Source: Cyanodermella asteris (lineage: Eukaryota > Ascomycota > Lecanoromycetes > Ostropales > Stictidaceae). From it: a stretch of DNA of 64,000 nt. Location: contig UYJD01000018.1 of assembly GCA_900618795.1 (NCBI GenBank), forward strand, positions 1 through 64,000, read 5' to 3'. Made by a program: the position numbers and the translations under genes. Under the pieces are notes generated by a model, which was not told the origin of the DNA, did no database searches, and was given only the letters and a program-made list of their open reading frames with translations. Positions 12,101-23,795 of this stretch are shown here, in pieces (within the stretch, counting starts at the first letter, position 1; each line of letters begins with the position of its first letter).

Positions 12101-14252
12101 CTCGCAGTCGGCTCAGTTAAGCATCGCGGAGTGACGAGGTTGGGATCCCATTCGGAACTTTTGTTGCCAATCTTGCGAAATAGTCTGCGACCACCTCCAC
12201 CGCTCGGGTGGTTCTTCGGGAAGTAGATATGGACGTTGTGATCCTCACCACTGACGGGCTTTTCGACGAAAGGTTTCTTTAGCTGAACGCCGTCAACGAC
12301 CAGCGTATCTCCATCGTCAACGAGTTCGACCGTCTTTGGTGCTGGATATCCGCCTCCCGTGCCGTTTTCAGGTCCGCTAAGCCTTAAACCGCTGTAGTAA
12401 TAGACATGCTCCGCCAATTCGGGAGATTCGAACCGAGCACCGCCGTCTCTGTTGACCTCGATACGGGACGGTGTCCTGACACCGAGCTTGTCGAGAATGC
12501 GCTGGCACAATCGTCGGTCCCAGAGGACCTTTTGCATGGGGAGATCATTGACGCAGAATGGCTGCCTCAAGCTTATGTACTTGATTGCTTTGTCCAAAGG
12601 GAAACCATCCGAGAAGAATGAGATCAAGTAGTCACATAACGGCCAGTTCTCAACATCTTCGTCCAGAATGACTTTGTCGCCGAATACGATGATTTCGAAC
12701 TCTCCATTGTTTTGCAGGCGGGTCAAGATATTGCGACTGGGCTTGCTCCGTGCTTTGGTGTCAAGAGCACAAATACCAACCTTGCCGAAACTCTTCTGTG
12801 TCTTTGATCCGGAGCGGTCGGACATGTGTGGACTGATGCTGGAAGCAGCAGTGCTTGCACTGGGCCGACGTTGAGTTCTACTTCTGGATCTTCTAGGTAG
12901 GTTTGTGTTTCCCAGCTTAGCCCATTCGCCCTGATCCGCGGCACTGGCTGTTGTTGATCGATCGGGGCGTGAGATGGATGGTTGCATGCTGCTCGGGTTG
13001 GGTAGAGATGCAGGGTGCGCCATGGCCTCTGATCCAAACACTCCCTGTTCAGCCGAGTCTGTACCAATCGGGATTGACATGGCTGCTAATCTGGGGCTAG
13101 TTTCTGCCAATGGCACGCTTCTGATGGATCCAGCAACCGAACTTCGAGCACTTCCTGGAGGGTGACTGTGATGGCTATCTCTGGATCCAGCGATGCTTGC
13201 GCCTAGGCTGAGTAGCGAAGAGAAGGAAAGTCTTTTGCTATCACCGTGGCCAAACCGACTTCTGCTGTGTTGTTCAGGTGTGGCATTTCCTGCTTGAAGG
13301 TTAGACCAATTTCCTGCAGGAATCCGCGTAAGTGCGGAATTGCTGGAGTAAGCGGTACGATGCAATGTTCAGAACAAGTCTGGATCAGGGAAGGAAGGCA
13401 GGGTGAAGAGCCGGTCGCGCAGAGAGAGTGATTAGCAAGTTGCCGTGAGCGGATGCCTCGGACGAAAACCGCTCAATTCACAGCGTGCCGCCCAACTTTC
13501 TGATGAAGTGTATGGTGGCGACAGGGGCGAAGATCCGGTACGTGGAGCCGTAGGGCAGTGTTGAAGACGATGATGGTATGCACACAGCCGTTGAAACAGC
13601 AATCCGCTGGAGTTGAAAATTTTGTGGCGGTTGCGTGGGAAAGGGCAAACGAGGCCTCGTGGCAAGCGGCTCCAGTAGTGTGAGGCAGGTGCGCGACAAT
13701 TCGGGCTCAACGTGTTCCACGCAACGCAGAGATCCAGGCCAGATCTTCACGACAATAGTCGCACGGTACCGACCCAAGAAATGAGCTTCTTTGAGGTTCC
13801 GGTTACAGACTCGACGTCGCCCCACTTGCGCACCCGATTTTGCGGTAGCTTTGATGAAAGAGAAACATGCAAATGAACGCCAACCTACCTGATAACAGCA
13901 CCGGAATCTGCTGGACACTGCCGCTCTCATCCTTGGATGAGTCCGACTGTCCATCTCGATACGTGCCGTTGCTCATAGTGATCCCTCTAGGCTTGGAAAA
14001 ATAAAGCCAACTTGCTCGGCGGGCTGTAAAGGGCGGCGGAGACGGCCTGCTGCGGGAGACCGACCCAGTGTTCGAGGCCGATCCCTTGTTAAAAGACTTT
14101 GGCAGCTGATTATTAGGGTTGGCCAGGCCGGTGAGCACAGGATACGAATAGGAGCGAGGCGAGTCGGGACGAATGGGGGCACGCGACACGCCCTGCAACG
14201 AGGAATCCTTGCCCTGTGGCGGCGGAGAAGGATCATTTTGCTCCAACGACAT
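9181..14252 (-). CDS. VIP1: Diphosphoinositol pentakisphosphate kinase/phosphatase (VIP1/Asp1)
   Basis: Bifunctional enzyme that phosphorylates InsP6/InsP7 to inositol pyrophosphates and, through its histidine-acid-phosphatase-like domain, removes them. Proposed exons 14252-13889 and 13313-9181 join in phase (1+2 nt) across a 575-nt intron (donor GTAGGT, acceptor CAG), giving 1498 residues. A Ser/Pro-rich N-terminus of about 298 residues precedes the ATP-grasp kinase domain (KVGICALDTKARSKP at about 299; FVEKPVSGEDHNVHIYFP; IDVNGWSFVKDN at about 615). The phosphatase signature RHADRTPKQKFKF is near 782, and the C-terminal SHIYTLLNAI block matches the family's second catalytic His region. Both halves look intact. 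The first exon is less certain than the rest. Confidence 0.92.
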
Positions 14253-17200
14253 GCCGGCGATGGCGTGCAGTCTACCTGGCTCGTCCGATAGATTGCCGCG
14301 CGAAGGAAACGCAGGAGACGCGCAGGCTGCTGTTCGAAAGTCAAAGGCTGGTCTTATCGTCAGTTTAGCACAGTCTGGCGAGTGATCTGACGAAACACCT
14401 GCAAGGGCACACAGACTTCCGAGAGAAGAATTTGAGCGCGTGCTCTATTGCCCAATGGATCGAGAGAAGAGCTCACCCACACCTCACGACCTGCAGCGAA
14501 TCCTGCTCGAGAGGAGGGATGAAACGATCGATTTTCTGAGCGCTGATGGGGGCCAGAGCTGCACGCGTGGTGAGACTAGAACCCTTTTCGAATCTTTTTG
14601 GTTGATGTCTGTCGTCTGTGCGCACGTAAAAGCGATCGAGAGCGCCACCGCCTTTTCCATAAGCTTACTTCGGCTCTGTTACCCCTGGTCGTGATATACT
14701 GTGGTGCCCTGTCGTGTGACCAGACCCCTGCAACACATACGAGACAGCGTAGCATGTTTCCAAGCCATGATGCACTCATGATATGGGGGTTTGCAGCTTT
14801 TCTTTGAGATTCACACTGTGCTGCGACTAGCTCGCAGCGCCCCGCGTCCTGTGCTTCCTGTCAGACGGTTGATCCGATTCAAACTTTACTGCACGATGAG
14901 ATCAGCTTGCTTTGTCCTGCCAAGCCCGTCTTGACTTTTACCAGGCCGAAGCTACCCGCGATTGACCTCGGCAGGCTGGGGATGCTACCAGCCTTTGCCA
15001 GGTTCAGACAGGATAGTTCAGAATCGAACCATCTACATTCGAAAACGATTGAAGGAATGACATTGGATTGAATGGCTCTGTGGATACATTCTTCAACCAA
15101 AAGGCCAAGTGAATCAGGTGGGAACAAGTACCCGCTTCGGGAAGTGTGTCGATATTGAAACAAGCATGATTCAACGAACCGGACTCGAAGCTACGACTAT
15201 GATTCTTGCATTGTTGCATTAAACAGCGTTGAATTTTAGGTCGATTTGCCTTTTCGTCTTCGCTCCTACGCGAGTCGATATGACTATATGCATGACGTGA
15301 TACTGCCAGTTGCTCTTACTGGACCAGAATTGAAATCCTGGTTCACTGTGATCAGTTGTCGGATTGAATGTATTGTCAGCATGGCAGAAGCTGCTTGACG
15401 CCGGGTCTACTGCGCCTTTGCATCCGGTCGTATGAGGTCTTTTGTGCTCAAGGTTCTGCGAATGGTGAGGGACGATACTCTCAATTGAACGGACGGACGG
15501 CATCGCGCTGAATACGAACTGGACTCTTGAGGCATCCGAAAGTACAGCGAGCGTATTGCACAGGTTTGCATGAGATCCAGACGCGGTGAAGCGCTGGCGC
15601 ATTCAGGCGAGCGAGTTTAATATCTGAAACTTTCCCGGCGGGGACCACGCAAGTTGATGCTGGATGCGAGAAACCTGTTCAGAGCGGCCTGCCGATTATA
15701 TGTGCAGTAGGAAGGAACAGCACTTCCGAAATCGTCAAACATTCGTGCCGTACGACGGCACTGTGACCGATGCCGACGCAGGCTGCGCCATCATTTCCAT
15801 CCCCATCTGGCGTGTCACTCACGTTTTGCGAATAAAAGGAATCGGAATGGAAGCGGTATGTGTACTATCATGCCGTTTCCAATGCGGACCGACATTTTGG
15901 TCCGGGCCGACAACTTTCAATCCCGGCACCCGTGGCCGAATCCTTCCCGGCGTATCATGATCACGCTGGAACTACTGACGCGGCAGCAAGAGAGTCATGG
16001 TGCATATTGCAAAGGCCAAGATCAGGTTCGTTATCTTCGGTGGGCCCAATGAGGGAGGGTTGGGCGTGTGGTCTGATCTGTAGGGTCTTGTCACAAGATA
16101 GTTGTGTGGTTGTCCATTCGTGCATGAAGCTGTTGGCGTCCTGAGGGGAACTTCGAGAAGCCTGACGCTGCGCTCGTGTCATAGTAGACATGCTCGACTG
16201 GGGGTTGCCGCAGCGATAGTGCCATCAGATCCTGAACTAGACAGGCAGGAGGAAGCGAATGCCAAAGGGAGTTTTTTGAAAGATACCAATTCTGGATGGT
16301 TGGAATGACTCGTCTGCCAAGACTAGTGGAATACTTCACTCAGGTCTCCCAGCTGTGACTGTCATACGGTACTATTGCGAGCGCTCGAAGATTACGACCG
16401 TACTCAGTACCTTTACATCTTTTTAATCTGCCCTCTCATCAGGCGGAAGAGTCAAGATGTGTGAAGGTACAGACGCCAGCAAAAGTATGGCAAGCGGCAG
16501 ATCTGCAGGGGCGGCATGCGACCCCATGAGCCGCCATGTGCTGTTCACTTGGCGGTTAAATCGGATCTCGGCTAAATGACCATTTGTACTAATCCTGCTC
16601 AGGATTGCCTCGCAAGATCTGAATGTTTAGAAAGCACGGCTATCTCTCTGTTGGTCGAGCAGATGTTCGATCTTTGACGCATGCTGCGCGAAGGATACTT
16701 GTAGTGGCGAAGACAGGAATTATTCATTAGTTTACGTCAAGATATCATGACCAGAATACAAGGATCGACGATGCAGTGAAAGTTCACCATGTAGAAACAT
16801 TCTAAACATCGATGAAAATTTTACACCCAAAATCGAAAGCTGAAATGCACGTCATCGTATCGGGCGGATACTAGTAAGCAGGTACAAGTATGAGGGCAGC
16901 GCAGAAGCTGTTTTAAGGTTGCAATCTGACGCAAGGAACCTTGTGTGCTAATACTAGACCGCAATCAGCCTCGTACGATAACATCATCGACCTACACAAA
17001 AAACACGAGATCGTCTTCGTTCTCGATTCCACCACTGAGATGAGGCTCTCGATACCAAGCGCGAGTCGACCCACACTTTCTGGAAGTCGGGCGTCAGGCT
17101 GAGCAGGTTTAAGCTCACGTGGATGGAGAAAGCAGGCCGAGATCGCAGGCTGGAGCTTTGCGGGGCTTGGAAAAGGCGAAAGGCATTATTCCTGAGTGAT

Positions 17201-17848
17201 CCTTAGATGCCTTGTCCGTTCCGGCTCCGCCCTACACGCCCGCCCATTACCGACCACAAGATCACACCCGCATATGCCTCACACAGTCCCGGCGCAGAAC
17301 AGCCTACAGAGCCTCATGATCACGCAAATGCCCATTAATAATGCCTCCCGACGCGAGGCTTCGGTAGGGACACGCTCCAGGATTCCTGCTCGCCCGGACA
17401 GGGTTGTCTTTGTGAGCCCGGGTGCAGTCGACAGTGCTCTCCCTTCTCCTTCGCTTTTTGCCTCCCACTATATCCACTCGAACAGATTCATAAGCCACGG
17501 TTCGGTCCCATTTTTGTGAACTGGTACATTGGCTTCTTCTTATAACCTCTCTCTCTCCATCCCTGCCCTACCCAGTACTGTCTTGACTCCGAGTATCGAG
17601 CATTTATTCTCTCTCCGCATCCCGCCATCCGTTCGCCCCGGGACCTCTACATCACACACACTACAGCTACGAAGTCAGACAGATATTTTCATCGCATCTT
17701 GCCCTTCTTCTCAAAGAGCCTCTAAAGCACGCGATCGTGCATCCCGGCCTTTGCTGCACCACCTCTACCTCTGAGGCGCTCGGCCGCGGTTGAAAGCGGC
17801 GCTTGCCTCGGCCCTCGCGATTGGCCTATTATCCCCCCAGCTTCCACG
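14253..17848. other. Gene-empty stretch with divergent promoters
   Basis: About 3.6 kb between the divergent starts of VIP1 (minus) and the dioxygenase (plus). No open frame shows recognisable motifs. Positions 17535-17710 are pyrimidine-rich, typical of fungal core promoters and 5' leaders just before the dioxygenase start. The space is long for two promoters, so an unannotated non-coding transcript or decayed gene cannot be excluded. Confidence 0.5.
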
Positions 17849-19312
17849 ATGCTTCCACCAGTTCCTGATATTCGTGACTACGACATCTCTCCTGCATATG
17901 GCTTCCTCCCCCCTCAGCTACCACTTTCCCGCCTTCCCGATCCATACTACGCCCAATGGGAGTCGGTGATTCAGAACCTCCAACATTTAATCCTTGCCAA
18001 ACGCATCCGTGATGCCGTCAATCGATTACCAATTCTATCTACCGAGCATTTGAAAGAGGAGGCAGAATGGAGGAGAGCATATGTTATTCTCGCCTTCCTG
18101 GCGCACAGCTATATATGGACAGGTGCCAGCCCCGAGGAGCGAGTTCCGCCCGCCATATCAAAGCCGTTTAGGGTTGTCGCCGAACACTTGGAATTACCAA
18201 TGGTCGCCACATATGCTGCTGTATGCCTGTGGAACTGGCGGCCGATCTTCGACGGCGAGCCGGTCGATGACCTCACAAACCTTGCCTCCCTCCACACCTT
18301 CACAGGCTCCGCCGATGAGTCGTGGTTCTACCTGGTTTCGGTGGCAATTGAAGCGCGGGGCGGCGCCATCATACCTGTCATGCTGAAGGCCATCCAGGCA
18401 GCTCGACAAGACGACAGTGCGAAAGTCGCCGGTTGCCTCCAGGTCATGGCTGAGCATGTCGATGACGTTGGTACCTTGCTCACTCGGATGTACGAGGAGT
18501 GCAGCCCAGATGTTTTCTACCACAAGATTCGCCCATTCCTTGCCGGGGGTCAGAACATGGCCGATGCGGGCCTACCGAACGGAGTCATGTTTGACACTGG
18601 CAGTGGCGACGACCAATTCGTGCAGTACGGAGGCGGAAGCAATGCCCAGTCATCGCTCATCCAATTCTTTGACATCGTGCTTGGTGTCGAACATCGACCA
18701 ACAGGCGAGGCACAACCGACAAAGCCAAAGCCGACGGGGCCAACGGCCTCTCCGCAATCCCACAATTTTATCATCGAGATGCGCAAATACATGCCTGGTT
18801 CGCATGCGCGCTTTCTCAACGACTTGCAGAAGGTGGCGAATATCCGCGAATACGTACATGCGCACCGCGACAATCAGCCGCTTGTGCTCGCCTACGATGC
18901 TTGTCTCGCCATGTTACGATCACTTCGCGACAAGCACATCCAGATTGTATCTCGATACATCATCATCAAATCACGAGAGTCGAGATCGATATCTCCTCGG
19001 GCGCCAATGGGAAAGCCCCGTGTCAATCTAGCGAATCTGAGCAACGGGCGCGGGGATAGGAAGGGCTTGAGAGGAACCGGCGGAACCGCATTGCTTCCGT
19101 TTCTCAAACAAGCTCGTGACGAAACGAGCGAAGGCGTGGTGGACAGGTGGGCGAAGAGACTACTGGGTGAAATGCCGGTTACCAGCAGATCGACTAAGCT
19201 TGGAGCGAATATCGGAGCTGCTGAAATCGATGACGAAGAAGACGGTCACATTGTCGGGATGGCAGGGTCATGGACGGTAGACGACAGCGAGGGAGGGATA
19301 TGTCACTGGTAA
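17849..19312 (+). CDS. BNA2: Indoleamine 2,3-dioxygenase (BNA2 type)
   Basis: Heme enzyme opening the indole ring of L-tryptophan to N-formylkynurenine, the first step of the kynurenine route to NAD. Single exon of 487 codons, starting at the first ATG after a CT-rich leader. Family blocks in order: WRRAYVILAFLAHSYIW, an IDO core around ESWFYLVSVAIEARGGAI, MRKYMPGSHARFLNDL, and LRDKHIQIVSRYIIIKSRE, whose His at residue 363 fits the proximal heme ligand. Length is at the upper end for fungal IDOs, mostly through the tail after GTGGTALLPFLKQARDET, the usual end of the catalytic domain. No cluster partner lies beside it, so a housekeeping NAD or tryptophan-catabolic role is likely. Confidence 0.93.
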   Translation: MLPPVPDIRDYDISPAYGFLPPQLPLSRLPDPYYAQWESVIQNLQHLILAKRIRDAVNRLPILSTEHLKEEAEWRRAYVILAFLAHSYIWTGASPEERVPPAISKPFRVVAEHLELPMVATYAAVCLWNWRPIFDGEPVDDLTNLASLHTFTGSADESWFYLVSVAIEARGGAIIPVMLKAIQAARQDDSAKVAGCLQVMAEHVDDVGTLLTRMYEECSPDVFYHKIRPFLAGGQNMADAGLPNGVMFDTGSGDDQFVQYGGGSNAQSSLIQFFDIVLGVEHRPTGEAQPTKPKPTGPTASPQSHNFIIEMRKYMPGSHARFLNDLQKVANIREYVHAHRDNQPLVLAYDACLAMLRSLRDKHIQIVSRYIIIKSRESRSISPRAPMGKPRVNLANLSNGRGDRKGLRGTGGTALLPFLKQARDETSEGVVDRWAKRLLGEMPVTSRSTKLGANIGAAEIDDEEDGHIVGMAGSWTVDDSEGGICHW

Positions 19313-20046
19313 TAATGGCAGGCCGAGTATACGATTCTCCTCGTATCTGGAGGATGCATCCGCTTTCAGTAGTTGACCATGGAGAGATGATTTCACGGCC
19401 TAAGCTCGCAGATTGAGCGGGCAACCTTCTTCAGCGTTGTGCCATCATTCAAATCTCAAAAACCGAGTTCAACTCAGTTGTATTTCTCATGTGAGGAATT
19501 TTTCGTATGCTTGCCATGACATGTGTCTGTGGCCAATTCTCTAACTTGCATGAATACATTGGCACCGCTGAGCCATCTGTGACAACCCACTAACGCAGGT
19601 CCCCGATACGCCTGAAACATGCCTTCGCCCCAGCGGCTCGGGACGGTCACGTGCAGCCAATGGCGGCGGCTGATTATAGATGGGCCAGTATGCCCTCTAC
19701 ATCGTACAAGTGAGAACCTCTTATCACTCAACCGTTCGACCGCCTGACAAAGCCGCCAGGCAGGCGATGCGATGGCGCGATCATGGCAGACGGCTGGTTT
19801 CCCTTTCGACACCATCTGCTTATCGAAAAGTTCCAAGAAGTCTCTCCTTGACAAGTAGTGACCCCAACCTTGTGCGACTAAAGCCGTTAAAACAACCTCT
19901 TTTACCGCTAATGCGGCGGGGCGAGAACCGATTGAAGACACGTTAAAGTCAACCACCGGCCGGTCTATTAGACGAACCAAACCATTGGACTGAGTCTTTG
20001 CATTCTCGAACATCAGACCGCGCAGGAACAAGGACCCAGTGTCAGG

Positions 20047-21453
20047 ATGGGCGGCAACGACACATTCAGCGCTTCTCTCACCCACACAGACGAAGCCGAG
20101 GCCTGGCTACACTCCAACGACCTCGAAGACTGCTTCGTCATCCACCACCCACCCATCGAGTCCGAACCCAACACCCCCAACAAGGATATCCTCCGCGCCT
20201 ACACCGTGAGCGAAGACACATCCGAAGATGCCTCCGCCCAATTCTCCCTCGACTTCCGGGACCTCCCCGCCGCCAAAGTGCCAGCCGCCGTGCTCGAAAA
20301 GTACCTCGTCGAGGATCTGCCACCGCACCTGCAACGCGACGACGACAGGCCGCAGCTCGACATCCACGTCGTCATCTCGGTCGCGTCGGGCACGAGGCGT
20401 GCGTATCAGTTCTTCCATCTCGTGCTGAAGCAGCTCTTGGCGGCGCTGGGGTTGTCGGCGGATGCGTACACGGTCTATCACACGACTTCGGCGGCGAGCG
20501 TCACGCAGTACACGCAGCAGACGTTGTTGCCCGCTGCGTCGGCCGGGTTGCGACAGACGGTGATTTTGCTGTCTGGCGACGGGGGCATTTTCGACATTAT
20601 CAACGTGTTGCTCGCGGACGAGGTTGCGAATCCGACCTATGTCAAACCGGTCGTGGGATTGCTTCCGCTCGGTACGGGGAATGCGCTTGCTAATTCGTCT
20701 GGTTTGAATCGCGATAATACGCGTGGTTTTCTCTCTTTCGTGAAGGGTTCGCCGCATCCGGTACCGGTCTTTGCTGCCGAGTTCTCGCCTGGAAGCGTCT
20801 TCGTCGTGGAAGAAGGTCGTGATACGGAACAGATCCCCAAGAACTCGGCTGGGAATCCGACCGTATATGGCGGTATGGTGTGCTCGTGGGGTCTGCACGC
20901 CTCCCTCGTGGCAGACAGTGACACGGAAGAATACCGCAAGTTCGGCACGGAGCGGTTCCAGATGGCAGCAAAGGCTCTCTTGCACCCAGACGGAGGTGGC
21001 GCGCCACATGTCTACCGTGGCAAAATCACCACACTACAGCAGAATCGCGCATTTGGCTTCCATCACATGCCGCTAAAACCGGGCGAGGACGACAAAGCGA
21101 GTAGCGAGCACCATTATGTCTTGGCGACGATGGTCAGCAACCTCGAGAAGAGTCTTGTAATCAGTCCGGACAGCAAGCCGCTGGAGGGGAAAATGAGATT
21201 GTTGCACTGGGGGCCTGTCAAGGCGGAGGAGACGATGGAGATTCTGGGTAGGGCGTTCGATGGTGGCAAGCATACTGGCGTTGGGGATCAGAGGGTGCTG
21301 TACCGTGAGATTGAGGGGATGAAGATTAAGTTTGATGAGGAGGACGACCAGTGGAGGAGAGTTTGTGTGGATGGCAAGATTGTGCTGGTGAACAAGGGTG
21401 GCTGGGTCGAAGTCAAGAACGAGTATCGGCGTTGTATAGATCTGGTGGCGTGA
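20047..21453 (+). CDS. Diacylglycerol/sphingosine kinase-like lipid kinase
   Basis: Intronless, 468 residues. The DAG-kinase catalytic (DAGKc) fold is indicated by LDIHVVISVASGTRRAYQFF (start of the nucleotide-binding lobe), LLSGDGGIFDIINVLL and LLPLGTGNALANS. In canonical members the second block is GGDGTxxEVxN, so the Gly-Asp-Gly is kept but the following Thr and Glu are replaced here. The N-terminal 110 residues carry a poorly conserved lipid-kinase leader. The protein may phosphorylate a sphingoid base or diacylglycerol, but the substrate cannot be read from sequence. It ends 148 bp from the convergent monooxygenase gene. Confidence 0.8.
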   Translation: MGGNDTFSASLTHTDEAEAWLHSNDLEDCFVIHHPPIESEPNTPNKDILRAYTVSEDTSEDASAQFSLDFRDLPAAKVPAAVLEKYLVEDLPPHLQRDDDRPQLDIHVVISVASGTRRAYQFFHLVLKQLLAALGLSADAYTVYHTTSAASVTQYTQQTLLPAASAGLRQTVILLSGDGGIFDIINVLLADEVANPTYVKPVVGLLPLGTGNALANSSGLNRDNTRGFLSFVKGSPHPVPVFAAEFSPGSVFVVEEGRDTEQIPKNSAGNPTVYGGMVCSWGLHASLVADSDTEEYRKFGTERFQMAAKALLHPDGGGAPHVYRGKITTLQQNRAFGFHHMPLKPGEDDKASSEHHYVLATMVSNLEKSLVISPDSKPLEGKMRLLHWGPVKAEETMEILGRAFDGGKHTGVGDQRVLYREIEGMKIKFDEEDDQWRRVCVDGKIVLVNKGGWVEVKNEYRRCIDLVA

Positions 21454-21601
21454 AGAGAATAGTGGGAGGTCTTTGAATATGTACTGGGAGGCAACGTCTC
21501 GATGGAATATACCCGATAGAATGTCTCCAAGTGGCCTTTTACCAGAATTTTGATATAAACCGAATTTCTGAAATCGACTTGCGCAAGTTTTGTGGACATG
21601 T

Positions 21602-23308
21602 TCAAGCAAACCCACATACCCTATCGAGGAGATTGCCGCAATCTGGTGGCAGATCGTCTCCTCTCCACGCTATAAAGCGATCGGGCCTCACTAGCAGCAG
21701 CCGCTTTTCGTACAATTCCACAGCCTCCGGGCTCATGACATCGAGCACAACGAACGGAACGCCTCGCCTCTCCGCAAGCTCCCGCAACGGACTCGCATCC
21801 AGCTGCGACGAACCCACCCGCAACAACGTAAACCCCTTTCCCAACCGATCATAAATCGAATCCCCCATCCCACGCCCTTCCCCCAACCACAAATGCGGCA
21901 ACCTACCCCCAGGCACCCCCGACGGCGAATACCTGTGGAACGTCCACGGCCACACGTCCACCGGCGGCCGCTCGTCCGTCACGATCAGACCGGACCCATC
22001 ATACCTCGACCCCAGCTGTATCCCCGTAAAATCGTCCTCTTCGGGGACGTTCAGGTGCATCCCCGTCACGTACCTCTGCCGCGCCGCCCCCTCCCGCGCG
22101 GCGTCGCCCTGGGGGCCATCGAGCTCCAACGCCTCCGAAACCGCGGGCTCGATCCACCCGCCGACGGATCTGTGCGAGGTGCTCGCGTTCCGGACCCCGA
22201 CGGGCTGCCGCTCGGCGTGGTAGCCGTCCAGCAGCTTCGGCCCCGCCCAGCCGGCGTGCGCGGCCGCGAGCTTCCAGGCCAGGTTGTGCGCGTCGTCGAC
22301 GCCGGTGTTCATGCCGAACGCGCCCGCCGGCGTGAAGACGTGCGCCGCGTCGCCGGCGAGGAAGATGCGGCCGGAGCGGTACCGGTCCACCACGGCGGCG
22401 GCGCCCGCCGTCCAGGGGTTGTGGTCCAGGACCCGGACTTGGACGGCGTCGTCACGGCCGATCATCCGCCGGATCGTGTCGACGACTTCGTCCGAGCTGA
22501 ACTTGTACTCCGTGTCGCTGACCTTGGTGATGAGGACGAAGTCGTCTTTGCCGTTCATCGAAATCAGCATCCCGCGCGTGCTCTTGTCGGCGTTGACGGC
22601 GAAGTTGAACCACGACGTACCGAGAGCCGGCGCCACTCTGGCGATATCCGGGATCCGGACCCAGGCGTTCAGGAATTGGCCTGAGAGGAAGACGGCGTCT
22701 TCGGAGTGTGTGCCCCGCGCGTAGGGTATGCCCAGGGCTCGTCGGATGTTGCTGCGTTTCCCGGAGCAGTCGGCGACGTGTTCGGCTTTGAATGCGAACT
22801 CCTCACCGTCCGAGACCCGCGTGGCCGTCACCGTCACGCTCGAGTCCGTCTGAGTGAAGGTTTTGGCTTCGTACCCAAAGTACGCGTCGACGAGCTTGTT
22901 CCGTCTCACTTTCTCGAAAAGCACTTGCTCAATGTACATGTGGTTCGCTCGCATGATCGGCTCGACGTACTGGTCCGTCGGCCCCGCTTCGTCTCTCATG
23001 CGCAGCCGTTCGTTCATGCTCGGTAGGTGGTGTCGGTGGATGAGGTGTTTCGAAAACCGCGTCATGAAGGTCACGTTGGCCGGGTGGTCCGCCGGGAGGC
23101 CGACGCACCGGACATCGTCTATGATGCCGATTTGGCGGTAGATTTCCAGCGTGCGGGCGTTGGTTGTGTTGCCTTTGGGTTGGCTTCGGGGGTTCGGGTT
23201 GGTGTTGAGGAGGGTGCTGGGCGTGCCGAAGTAGGCGAGGCACAGGGCGAGGGAGAGACCTGTCGGGTCGCCGCCGATGATCAGGATGGGAGTCTTTGTC
23301 GGAGGCAT
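21602..23308 (-). CDS. FAD-dependent aromatic monooxygenase (phenol hydroxylase/PheA-TfdB type)
   Basis: Intronless, 568 residues. Class A flavoprotein hydroxylase: the N-terminal dinucleotide-binding motif appears as ILIIGGDPTGLSLAL (usual form GAGPTGL), the middle DG-like motif is replaced by VADCSGKRSNIRRALGI, and the FAD ribityl-binding motif is strong (GRIFLAGDAAHVFTPAGAFG, then MNTGVDDAHNLAWKLA). A C-terminal thioredoxin-like region (FTLLRVGSSQ, RPDRFIAWRG) is usual for this subgroup. Such enzymes hydroxylate phenolic compounds in degradation or secondary metabolism; the substrate is unknown. Coding sequence is notably GC-rich, with codons ending mostly in G or C, more so than its neighbours. 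Confidence 0.9.
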   Translation of the reverse strand: MPPTKTPILIIGGDPTGLSLALCLAYFGTPSTLLNTNPNPRSQPKGNTTNARTLEIYRQIGIIDDVRCVGLPADHPANVTFMTRFSKHLIHRHHLPSMNERLRMRDEAGPTDQYVEPIMRANHMYIEQVLFEKVRRNKLVDAYFGYEAKTFTQTDSSVTVTATRVSDGEEFAFKAEHVADCSGKRSNIRRALGIPYARGTHSEDAVFLSGQFLNAWVRIPDIARVAPALGTSWFNFAVNADKSTRGMLISMNGKDDFVLITKVSDTEYKFSSDEVVDTIRRMIGRDDAVQVRVLDHNPWTAGAAAVVDRYRSGRIFLAGDAAHVFTPAGAFGMNTGVDDAHNLAWKLAAAHAGWAGPKLLDGYHAERQPVGVRNASTSHRSVGGWIEPAVSEALELDGPQGDAAREGAARQRYVTGMHLNVPEEDDFTGIQLGSRYDGSGLIVTDERPPVDVWPWTFHRYSPSGVPGGRLPHLWLGEGRGMGDSIYDRLGKGFTLLRVGSSQLDASPLRELAERRGVPFVVLDVMSPEAVELYEKRLLLVRPDRFIAWRGDDLPPDCGNLLDRVCGFA

Positions 23309-23795
23309 CTCGTGCGTAGAGACAGTGGCCAGTAGCTATTCAGCCAGCTCGTGGTCGTCGCAGCGATATCGTTCTCTGAGTCGTCACGATACGTAACTTT
23401 TGGCGTCGTGGAGCGAGAAAGCGGCCTCCGGTTTGACAGGAGTAGCTTCTGAGTCAATAGATCCCGCATGTGTAAGAGGTGGCCTCTCGTTCGTACAGAC
23501 GCCTCAGCTCTCCCAGAGATAGTCGCATGAGAACGGCCGTAGTCTCCAGCTGGCAGTGGGGCCGTGATGCCGTCACAGAAGAGGTCTCATCGATAAGCAT
23601 CAACAGCATCGCATTACTCCGTGGCGACCTACCGTATTAAGCCGTGCTCAGGAGCCGCTATCTGCAGACACTGAGCGGCTTTGCAATCGGAAACCCACCT
23701 CGCGGTATCGCGGACGCTGAAACGGCTCATTCGGTGCCAGTGATAGGTAGTAAATCGCCGGACTAGGTGGAGCAGACACTAGTCGGCTCTTGCAA

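Noticed and set aside
21893-22684. 263-codon plus frame rich in Arg, Pro and Val
   Set aside because: Antisense shadow of the GC-rich flavin monooxygenase.
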